From contig QUFC01000072.1 in assembly GCA_003478355.1 (NCBI GenBank), positions 1 to 11,972 of the forward strand: a stretch of DNA of 11,972 nucleotides. Reading direction: 5' to 3'. A program made the position numbers and the translations under genes. This document shows, one piece after another, positions 6,609 through 11,972 of this stretch. How positions within the stretch are numbered: the first letter of the stretch is position 1; every line of letters starts with the position of its first letter. This stretch comes from Lachnospiraceae bacterium AM48-27BH (lineage in GTDB: Bacteria; Bacillota; Clostridia; Lachnospirales; Lachnospiraceae). The notes under the pieces were generated by a model, which made no database searches, was not told where the DNA came from, and saw only the letters and a program-made list of their open reading frames with translations.

Positions 6609-7964
6609 ATGGCACAGAATGAAACACCTATCATTTTAGACGAAACCGAACAGAAGATCATCAATATCATTGACGCCCACCGGGATCAGATCATCGACTT
6701 CGCCAAAGACATTTACACCCACGCGGAGCTTGGCTACAAAGAATTCCGAACTGCCGAAAAATTCGCGAATTTCATGAAAGATCTTGGTCTGCCAATCAAA
6801 GAACATCTGGCAGTTACCGGCGTGAAAGCCTACTTAAATGAAGAAAAGAAGGATAACGTCAGTCTTGCCCTCATCGGTGAATTAGACGCCCTCCGCATCC
6901 CGGAGCACAAATACGCAAACCCGGAAACCCAGGGAGCCCACTGCTGCGGACATCACGCCCAGTTAGCCGGAGTCATCGGTGCCGCCATTGCCCTGACGAA
7001 CCCAGAAGTAAAAGAAAAACTGGACGGCCAGGTAGTCCTTTTCGCCGTTCCTGCTGAAGAATACGGCGAGATCGAGTTCAAGAACAAACTGACCGCCGAG
7101 GGAAAGATCAAATACGGCGGCGGTAAATGCGAGCTGATCCGCATCGGCGCTTTTGACGACATCGACTTAGATATCGTCCACCATATCGGTGACAAAGATA
7201 TCAGCGTCGGTTCCAACTCCAACAACGGCTTCGTCTCCAAGGTAATCCGTTACAAGGGTGTCGCTGCCCATGCCGCAGGTGCGCCGCACTTAGGCGTCAA
7301 TGCCTTAAATGCCGCCTCCCTTGGACTTTCCGCCCTGGCTTACCAGCGTGAAACCTTCCGTGACAATGACCATGTCCGCATCCATCCGATCATCACCAAA
7401 GGCGGAAACTTAGTCAATGTCGTTCCAGATGAGGTGGTCATCGAGACCCTGGTACGCGCAGCCAATAAAGACGCCATCGCAGATGCCGCAGCCAAGACTG
7501 ACCGGGCCTTCAGATCCGGCGCCTATGCCATTGGCGCCCAGTGCCAGATCACCACAATGCCTGGCTATCTGCCGGCTTTAAGTGCCGAGGCTAATGAGGA
7601 AGTCTTAACTGCCGCCCAGATTGCCTCCCAGTCCAGCAAAAAAGACTACGAAGTAGTAAAACAGGATACTACCGCCCACAGCGGCGGCTCCACCGACGTC
7701 GGTGATGTCCAGCACATCCAGCCGGTTCTCACCTTCAACACCGGTGGAAAAGTAAGCGGACTTCACTCCGTAGACTTTGACATTGTGGACGATGAACTGG
7801 CTTATATAGTCACCGCAAAAATCTTTGCTCTTTCCGCTTACCGCCTGCTGAAAAATGGCGCAGCAAAAGCAAAAGAGGTAATAGAAAACTACCACCCCAT
7901 CTTTACAAAAGATACTTATATCCAGTATATGGATTCCTTTATTTCAGAAAGTACAGACTTGTGA
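6609..7964 (+). CDS. M20-family metal-dependent amidohydrolase
   Basis: This predicted cytoplasmic zinc or manganese hydrolase of the M20D/AbgA-AbgB type has 451 residues from this start. Such enzymes remove acyl groups or cleave amide bonds of amino-acid conjugates. Visible sites are GELDAL (90-95), the metal-ligand region HCCGHH (111-116), the catalytic pair AEE (149-151), HH (191-192), the dimerisation-domain motif AAHAAGAPHLGVNAL (219-233) and late HSGG (357-360) and LHS (385-387). An in-frame ATG at 6546 exists, but AAAGGAG (6594-6600) precedes 6609, and the earlier ATG lies inside the palindromic element. It follows metQ by 148 bases with no clear promoter. Under the Cys-rich attenuator it could hydrolyse an imported N-acyl or amide conjugate of a sulfur amino acid. 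That substrate is inference. Confidence 0.88.
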   Translation: MAQNETPIILDETEQKIINIIDAHRDQIIDFAKDIYTHAELGYKEFRTAEKFANFMKDLGLPIKEHLAVTGVKAYLNEEKKDNVSLALIGELDALRIPEHKYANPETQGAHCCGHHAQLAGVIGAAIALTNPEVKEKLDGQVVLFAVPAEEYGEIEFKNKLTAEGKIKYGGGKCELIRIGAFDDIDLDIVHHIGDKDISVGSNSNNGFVSKVIRYKGVAAHAAGAPHLGVNALNAASLGLSALAYQRETFRDNDHVRIHPIITKGGNLVNVVPDEVVIETLVRAANKDAIADAAAKTDRAFRSGAYAIGAQCQITTMPGYLPALSAEANEEVLTAAQIASQSSKKDYEVVKQDTTAHSGGSTDVGDVQHIQPVLTFNTGGKVSGLHSVDFDIVDDELAYIVTAKIFALSAYRLLKNGAAKAKEVIENYHPIFTKDTYIQYMDSFISESTDL

Positions 7965-7972
7965 AACAATTT

Positions 7973-7999
7973 CCGCCCGCGGGTTTAACCTGCGGGCGG
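7973..7999 (+). terminator. GC-rich hairpin at the end of the operon
   Basis: CCGCCCGC (7973-7980) pairs with GCGGGCGG (7992-7999), extended by a G-U and two G-C pairs, with loop TTTAA. It begins 8 bases after the amidohydrolase stop. The following TTCTC is a poor U tract, so termination may be partial. It may also protect the 3' end or serve the converging mgtC transcript. Confidence 0.6.
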
Positions 8000-8093
8000 T
8001 TCTCATAAGCAACGATATGTTCAAGTGCCTCAATTCGTTCATACTTGCAGGGTTGCCACCACACTCCGAACCTTGTTAGATGCCACTTGATAT

Positions 8094-8780
8094 TTACAGC
8101 AACAACTTCCCTTTCACTTCCAGTCCGGTGATCCACGGCTGCTTCAATTCCAACAGCTCCGCAATATTCTTCTGTTTTGGAACACCAAGGATAATGCTTG
8201 CCTTGACGATTCCCTTTTCCTTTTGGGAAAATTCGATGCTGCGGATATGAAATCCCATTTCCCCGATACACGCCTTCAATTCCAGAAGCTCCTTCTGTCC
8301 ACCGGAGATCTCCACGTTCACCGCAGACATCGCCTCCCGGTGCAGCCCCATGATGCCTCCCCGTCCTAAAAACATCTCCACTAACACTACGATCACAGAA
8401 GTTGCAATCCCCAGATAGATCATCCCAGAGCCAACTGCCAATCCGACACCTACAGTAGCCCAGATTCCTGCCGATGTGGTGATACCGCTGACACTCTTAT
8501 TTCTTGCGATAATCATGCCCGAACCTAAGAAACCAATCGCTGTAACCACTCCAGCCGCCACTCGTGACGGGTCCAGCTTCGTATACTCATTCAGCACATC
8601 ATTGAAGCCATACTTGGAGATCAGCATCATCAATGCCGACGCCACACCGACTACCGTATGGGTCCGGACACCCGCCGGTTTCCGCCGGTTTTCCCTTTCA
8701 TGTCCAATCACGCCGCCGCATAATCCTGCGATCAGCAGCCTGCCGATCATCATCAGTTCCTTCTCCAGTGCAAATTCCAT
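8094..8780 (-). CDS. MgtC/SapB family membrane protein
   Basis: This 228-residue inner-membrane protein belongs to the MgtC/SapB family. Members are linked to Mg2+ homeostasis and survival in low Mg2+, in Salmonella by inhibiting the F-type ATPase. Hydrophobic helices fill the first two thirds, with family motifs GGVIGHERENRRKPAGVRTH and GFLGSGMII...ITTSAGIWATVGVGLAVG. The C-terminal part (about residues 145-228) is a soluble ACT-like domain. The frame extends upstream to 8858, but 8780 is preferred: GGAG lies 6 bases upstream, the product then has normal family length, and a promoter-like sequence lies inside the longer version. It stands alone and converges with the amidohydrolase operon. 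No M-box consensus was recognised upstream. Confidence 0.88.
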   Translation of the reverse strand: MEFALEKELMMIGRLLIAGLCGGVIGHERENRRKPAGVRTHTVVGVASALMMLISKYGFNDVLNEYTKLDPSRVAAGVVTAIGFLGSGMIIARNKSVSGITTSAGIWATVGVGLAVGSGMIYLGIATSVIVVLVEMFLGRGGIMGLHREAMSAVNVEISGGQKELLELKACIGEMGFHIRSIEFSQKEKGIVKASIILGVPKQKNIAELLELKQPWITGLEVKGKLLL

Positions 8781-8836
8781 GTAGCTCCATCTCCCGTCTT
8801 TTTTATACACACGCCCACATATATTGTTTGTAAAAT

Positions 8837-8865
8837 ATGTTAACAGGTACATTTGCACAGGTCAA
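8837..8865 (-). promoter_or_regulatory. Candidate mgtC promoter
   Basis: On the minus strand TTGACC (8860-8865) and TAACAT (8837-8842) are 17 bases apart, about 57 bases before the chosen start. The -35 is near consensus and the -10 is weaker. Confidence 0.4.
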
Positions 8866-9069
8866 TGTTCAATTTTCGGAAATTTTTGAACTATTTTTAG
8901 AAATTAACTATGCTGAAGACGTTCTGGGACGGATCAAAGGAAATCATTTAATCCTGTTCTTTAAAGTAAAGCAATCATCACATTACATTGCATATATAGT
9001 TGCGCAAAGATTCTTTGACAGGTGCTTTTCTCTACACTGATAAGATAAGAAAAACAAAGTGGTTCCGAT
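8866..9069. other. AT-rich intergenic stretch
   Basis: This lies between the mgtC promoter and the terminator of the next minus-strand gene. A 67-codon plus-strand frame crosses it, but it lacks a ribosome site and any recognisable motif. I see no supported gene, RNA or repeat. Confidence 0.5.
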
Positions 9070-9118
9070 AAAAAATCCCCTATCGTCTTTATGTTGAATG
9101 CATAAGGACAATCGGGGA
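9070..9118 (-). terminator. Intrinsic terminator of the peptidase E-like gene
   Basis: An 18-base arm at 9076-9093 pairs with 9101-9118 with two mismatches and one G-U pair, around the loop TTGAATG. On the minus strand the stem ends in CGATAGGGGA and is followed by TTTTTT (9070-9075). It lies about 80 bases past the stop of the gene at 9198-9800. Confidence 0.8.
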
Positions 9119-9197
9119 ATGTTCCAGAAAACCAGTTAGCCCCAGTTTATGTGGAGGTTTAAGAGCGCGTTATATCGCCAAATTATGAATTTTCAAA

Positions 9198-9800
9198 TTA
9201 GTCTTTGCAAATAACCTTTGAACCTTCACCGTCAATTACAATTCCTTGACGGTTGTTAATTGGGCATAGATTCAAATCCGAAAACTCAGTCATTATTTTC
9301 TCGGTAACTTTCTTAAATGGTGCTGTAAAATAATGCGGAAGAACATAGAAATCAATCAAATCAAGCCCTGCATCATCTTCTTGTGAGTAGTCCTCCGGCT
9401 TTTCATCCATTTGCTGGATATATTGGATGCTTGGAGCGCATATAATTGCGCCTGCCGACTCGCCGATCATCAATTTTCCATTTGCCAATTCCTTTTTCAG
9501 CAGCCCATCAGTTCCCGTTTTACGGAGCTGGTCCATAAGAAAAAAAGAATTTCCGCCGGTAAAATATATCACATCTGCATCTTCAAAAACAGACTGTATC
9601 GTTGAATAAGCCTCCGTTGAAATATCAATTTCAGTTACGATTGCTCCCAACTTTTTGAATAATTTTCGAGCCGAGCCGACATAACCGGTGTAGCCCTCAC
9701 GCAGCGAAGCTGTTGGAATAAATGCGACTTTCTTATTTTCAATTTCTTCCTTTATCAGACTTCCTACACTTGAAAAATGCGAACATAAAAATAGTTTCAT
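9198..9800 (-). CDS. Peptidase E-like protein (family S51)
   Basis: This 200-residue cytoplasmic protein has the class I glutamine amidotransferase-like fold of dipeptidase E (S51) and its Lmo0363-like Gram-positive relatives. Family S51 enzymes cleave dipeptides with N-terminal Asp. Visible landmarks are VAFIPTAS near the N-terminus, the TGGNSFFL loop, the nucleophile elbow GESAGA with the presumed catalytic Ser, and a later YVLPHY segment that may supply the His. The ATG at 9800 has AAAGGAG a few bases upstream; a TTG one codon earlier is also in frame but less likely. The gene appears to have its own promoter and terminator. The substrate is not evident from its neighbours. Confidence 0.85.
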   Translation of the reverse strand: MKLFLCSHFSSVGSLIKEEIENKKVAFIPTASLREGYTGYVGSARKLFKKLGAIVTEIDISTEAYSTIQSVFEDADVIYFTGGNSFFLMDQLRKTGTDGLLKKELANGKLMIGESAGAIICAPSIQYIQQMDEKPEDYSQEDDAGLDLIDFYVLPHYFTAPFKKVTEKIMTEFSDLNLCPINNRQGIVIDGEGSKVICKD

Positions 9801-9837
9801 CAATATTCTCCTTTATAAATACCGATTTTCCGCCCTC

Positions 9838-9846
9838 AGTATACCA
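9838..9846 (-). promoter_or_regulatory. Extended -10 promoter of the peptidase E-like gene
   Basis: On the minus strand TGG-TATACT forms an extended -10 about 40 bases before the ATG, in the 83-base gap after the antiporter stop. No clear -35 is present. Confidence 0.45.
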
Positions 9847-9883
9847 CGTTTTTCCCCTGCGGAAAAGCTCCTTCCCGGTCGCT

Positions 9884-11059
9884 TCACCCCTTCTTCAGCA
9901 GCTTTTTATAGCTCAGGTCCATGGCAAAGGCACCAAGGGGAGCCGTCAGCACGATAGCCAGCACCGCCACGGTAAGCACCGTATCGCCGCAGGCAAAGCC
10001 CAGTGCAGCGGAATGCCGCCAATGGCAGCCTGCACGGTTGCCTTGGGGGTGTACGCCATCATGGCGAAAAGCCGTTCCTTTTTGCTCAGGCTTGTGCCAG
10101 AAGGCACACAAAACACCCAGCATCCGAAATACCAGCGCACCCACGATCAAAAGCAGTGCCTTTGCACCCACCTTACCCAGATAGCCGATGTTCACCGTTG
10201 CGCCCACCAGCACGAACAGGAACACCTCCGCAGCCACCCAGAGCTTTCCGTATTTTACCGAGAGCCTTTTTGCCACCACTTCTCTCTTTTTTTGCAGACC
10301 GATGCCGATAAACATAATGGCGATCAAGGCCGAGAAGGTGATCGCGGTGGTCAGGGCATCCTCCGCTGCCACCAGCAGGAAGGAGATGCTCAAAATGATC
10401 AAAACCTTTGCGGTATCCCGGATATGGACCTTTGCAAAGAAGTACGCCAACAGGGACCCGACCGCCAGACCTACCGCCATGCCCAGCAGAATGGACACCG
10501 GGATGTTGACAAAACTGAGCAGAGAGGCACTTTCCCCCTGCATCATGCCAACAAAGGTGGAGAACAGCACGATGACGTACACGTCATCCACCGATGCGCC
10601 TGCAAGGATCAGCTGCGGGATGCCCTGCTTTACGCCGTAGCCCTCGTCCATAAGCCGGACCATCCTTGGCACCACCACCGCCGGGGAGACCGCCGCCATC
10701 ACCGCGCCCAGAATTGCCGCCTCTAAAACCGTCAGCCCCATGAACTTCGGTGCCAGAAAAAGCACCCCCATCAGCTCAAAGGACGCCGGAACAAAGCACA
10801 TCAGAACGGCAGGTCGCCCCAGCTTTTTCAGCCCGGAAGTATCCAGCCCCAGCCCTGCACGGGTGAGAATGATGATAAGGGCGATCTTCCGCAGCTCCGG
10901 GGAGATATCCAGAATGCTGCCGTCCAGCAGGTTCAGGACGTAGGGTCCCAGAAGCATGCCGGTTGCCAGCATTCCCAGCAGACTCGGCAGCCTGCATTTC
11001 TGACAAAGCCACCCCATAGACATCCCAACGATCAAAATCAGCGAAATACTCAGTAACAT
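9884..11059 (-). CDS. Cation:proton antiporter (CPA type) with two compensating frameshifts
   Basis: This 391-residue polytopic membrane protein of the Na+/H+ exchanger fold exchanges monovalent cations for protons. About ten or more hydrophobic segments run from residue 3 onward; ASVDDV (155-160) carries paired acidic residues where this fold places its ion-binding site. Residues about 320-350 do not look like the family: this segment is polar and His-rich (WHKPEQ to HWRHS). The neighbouring frame over 10006-10101 encodes the expected sequence, including SLSKKERLFAMMAYTPKATV and AAIGGIPL, before homology returns to the main frame with ALGFACGDT. A 2-base loss near 10097-10103 and a 1-base loss near 10003-10007 explain this. 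As written, the protein has about 31 wrong residues in a conserved region. The ATG follows AAGGAGGA. A structured leader precedes it. Confidence 0.82.
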   Translation of the reverse strand: MLLSISLILIVGMSMGWLCQKCRLPSLLGMLATGMLLGPYVLNLLDGSILDISPELRKIALIIILTRAGLGLDTSGLKKLGRPAVLMCFVPASFELMGVLFLAPKFMGLTVLEAAILGAVMAAVSPAVVVPRMVRLMDEGYGVKQGIPQLILAGASVDDVYVIVLFSTFVGMMQGESASLLSFVNIPVSILLGMAVGLAVGSLLAYFFAKVHIRDTAKVLIILSISFLLVAAEDALTTAITFSALIAIMFIGIGLQKKREVVAKRLSVKYGKLWVAAEVFLFVLVGATVNIGYLGKVGAKALLLIVGALVFRMLGVLCAFWHKPEQKGTAFRHDGVHPQGNRAGCHWRHSAALGFACGDTVLTVAVLAIVLTAPLGAFAMDLSYKKLLKKG

Positions 11060-11086
11060 AAAAGTTCCTCCTTACTTACAACACGC

Positions 11087-11137
11087 AAAAAAGCTGACAC
11101 CCTCTGCGTGGTTTTCGTCGCAGAAGTCATCAGCTTT
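11087..11137 (-). terminator. Leader terminator upstream of the antiporter
   Basis: On the minus strand AAAGCTGA (11130-11137) pairs with TCAGCTTT (11090-11097), and TCTGCG (11119-11124) pairs with CGCAGA (11103-11108), separated by a 5x5 internal loop. The stem runs into a run of U (A run at 11087-11092). It sits between the antiporter promoter and its ribosome site, so it can act as an attenuator. Confidence 0.7.
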
Positions 11138-11192
11138 CAAAGCGGTTCAAGTAATCTGGTTACTTCGGGAGAACTTCATTCCCGTTTATTCT
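11138..11192 (-). promoter_or_regulatory. Structured 5' leader, candidate riboswitch or attenuator
   Basis: Two hairpins lie next to each other: CGGGA/TCCCG (minus strand; 11166-11170 and 11180-11184) and AAGTAA/TTACTT (11149-11154 and 11160-11165). Together with the downstream terminator they fill the roughly 130-base leader of the antiporter gene. I cannot assign it to a known riboswitch class from sequence alone. A 10-codon minus-strand ORF inside it lacks a properly spaced ribosome site and no amino acid is enriched. Confidence 0.45.
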
Positions 11193-11198
11193 GTTGTC

Positions 11199-11227
11199 AG
11201 TATAGCACACCTGTCTCTCAAAAGCAA
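11199..11227 (-). promoter_or_regulatory. Promoter of the antiporter leader
   Basis: On the minus strand TTGCTT (11222-11227) and TATACT (11199-11204) are separated by 17 bases. Transcription would start near 11192, upstream of the leader hairpins and terminator. Confidence 0.6.
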
Positions 11228-11345
11228 CTCCGGGCTCCGCAACGCCGCCTGGGGTTACTCTGCCGCATAGTTCCTGCTTCTTTTCCAGCCCCTCAAAGTG
11301 ATGCCGGGGCTTTCATTGCTTCGCAAACGCGAATTTCTCTGTTTA

Positions 11346-11612
11346 TTATAAACATATCACGCTATCTTGTTTATTGAAAATCAATATTATCAAACTTACT
11401 GTCATACTTGCAATAATCTCTGTAACGGGAAACGTCCACCACACTGCATGTAGACCAATAAAGTGAAACAGCCATGCCAGCGGAACACGCAAGACTATCT
11501 GACGTAATACGATAATAAAAAGGCTCATTTTTATATGTGCAATTCCCTGCAAATAAGAAGTTATCATACCGCCTTTATTATTTTCTCTACATCTTTTTTT
11601 CTTGATAGCCAT
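11346..11612 (-). pseudogene. C-terminal remnant of a MATE efflux transporter
   Basis: An 88-codon frame encodes the last part of a MATE-type multidrug exporter: SYLQGIAHIKMS followed by LRQIVLRVPLAWLF and GLHAVWWTFPVTEIIA, then a final hydrophobic helix. These correspond to the last one or two helices of a protein normally about 440-460 residues long; the preceding roughly 380 residues are missing. The N-terminal 15 residues of this frame look unrelated and overlap the end of the next minus-strand ORF. No credible ribosome site is seen. It is most likely a relic left by deletion or insertion. Confidence 0.65.
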
Positions 11613-11764
11613 ATAACTTTATCATCATATCTATCTAAAATACTTCTTATTTCTTTCAGATTTTTATTCTGAAAAGTTTCAGTCCATTTCAAAAGGTTAT
11701 AGACCGATTTCAAAGTTTCTCTTTTTCCTTTTTGTATTCCCAATTTTCTTTTTATAGAGCGCAT
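11564..11764 (-). CDS. Small hypothetical protein, unrecognised
   Basis: This frame gives 66 residues from ATG 11764 (the frame opens to a TTG at 11806). It is Lys/Arg-rich with no transmembrane segment, containing KRKLGIQKGKRETL and ending VIWLSRKKDVEKIIKAV. I do not recognise a family. The start has no clear ribosome site, and the 3' end overlaps the MATE remnant. It may be a fragment of a larger disrupted gene or a chance frame in AT-rich DNA. Confidence 0.3.
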   Translation of the reverse strand: MRSIKRKLGIQKGKRETLKSVYNLLKWTETFQNKNLKEIRSILDRYDDKVIWLSRKKDVEKIIKAV

Positions 11765-11808
11765 AATAATTCTACTATAAATGAGCAAATTTGAAAAATT
11801 GCACAAAA

Positions 11809-11972
11809 CTACACTGCGAATTTCATAAATGAATCAAAATCATTGCTTTCCTTTGCGCATTGAAAAAGATAACGATACTTTTCCAGCTGAATGGTATCAC
11901 AGATTTCGTGATATCCAGTTTCAAACGAACAGAACCTACCAGTACCCACTGCACACATGAAATGTGCCAGTG
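11809..11972 (-). CDS. C-terminal part of an unknown protein, runs off the window
   Basis: A minus-strand frame is open from the window edge to TAG at 11809-11811, 54 codons without a stop. The translation has a globular protein-like composition (GRFCSFETGYHEIC, then LEKYRYLFQCAKESNDF and FMKFAV at the end). It lacks a visible start because it extends beyond the window. I do not recognise the family. An open frame of this length can occur by chance, so confidence is low. Confidence 0.35.
   Translation of the reverse strand, partial: LAHFMCAVGTGRFCSFETGYHEICDTIQLEKYRYLFQCAKESNDFDSFMKFAV

Noticed and set aside
8837..9040. 67-codon plus-strand ORF in the mgtC upstream region
   Set aside because: It has no ribosome site and no recognisable motif, and it covers the likely mgtC promoter.
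9016..9050. TTGACA followed by a -10-like sequence on the plus strand
   Set aside because: It points into a region with only minus-strand genes, and the -10 is poor; no transcript product is evident.
9722..10726. 334-codon plus-strand frame opposite the antiporter
   Set aside because: Its His/Gln/Arg-rich low-complexity translation is typical of an antisense shadow of a membrane protein gene.
11090..11137. Hammerhead-like CTGATGA core in the antiporter leader
   Set aside because: CTGATGA is present on the minus strand, but the required GAAA after stem II is missing; the segment is better explained as a terminator stem.

Overview
The window looks like a chromosomal segment of an anaerobic Clostridia member (Bacillota), probably Lachnospiraceae. 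This is inferred from strong AGGAGG-type ribosome sites, consensus sigma-A promoters, U-tailed intrinsic terminators and gene content (aspartase, a lone GltD/PreT-type flavoprotein, a MetNIQ-type transporter, an M20 amidohydrolase, MgtC, a CPA antiporter). No database search was possible, so the taxon is only a guess.

Left part (1-3290, minus strand). After a gene-free stretch with a 20-bp perfect hairpin and a flanked inverted repeat come aspA (aspartate ammonia-lyase) and an FeS/FAD NAD(P)-dependent oxidoreductase of the GltD/PreT family. Each appears to have its own promoter, and an intrinsic terminator separates them.

Centre (3400-7999, plus strand). This is the main item of interest. 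A near-consensus promoter drives a leader RNA with a 39-codon upstream ORF behind a strong ribosome site. Codons 11-22 read M-C-C-C-M-E-C-M-C-C-C-C: eight Cys codons, all TGT, and three Met codons. It is followed by a perfect 10-bp intrinsic terminator, and the sequence supports mutually exclusive 1:2, 2:3 and 3:4 pairings of the classical amino-acid attenuator type. Downstream lie metN, metI and metQ-type ABC importer genes and an M20 amidohydrolase. I read this as a cysteine (possibly cysteine plus methionine) starvation switch for import, and perhaps deacylation, of a sulfur amino acid or conjugate. The MetQ-like lipoprotein appears to have lost a family ligand-contact Asn, so methionine may not be the substrate. 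metN has an apparent 2-base deletion near codon 25. A 137-bp palindromic element sits between metQ and the amidohydrolase and supplies the last codons and stop of metQ.

Right part (8094-11972, minus strand). There is an MgtC/SapB membrane protein, a peptidase E-like (S51) protein, and a cation:proton antiporter with two mutually compensating frameshifts. The antiporter is preceded by a structured leader ending in its own terminator. The AT-rich end holds a C-terminal remnant of a MATE transporter, a small unrecognised ORF and an open frame running off the edge. The small indels in metN and in the antiporter are either real lesions or consensus errors and need read-level checking.
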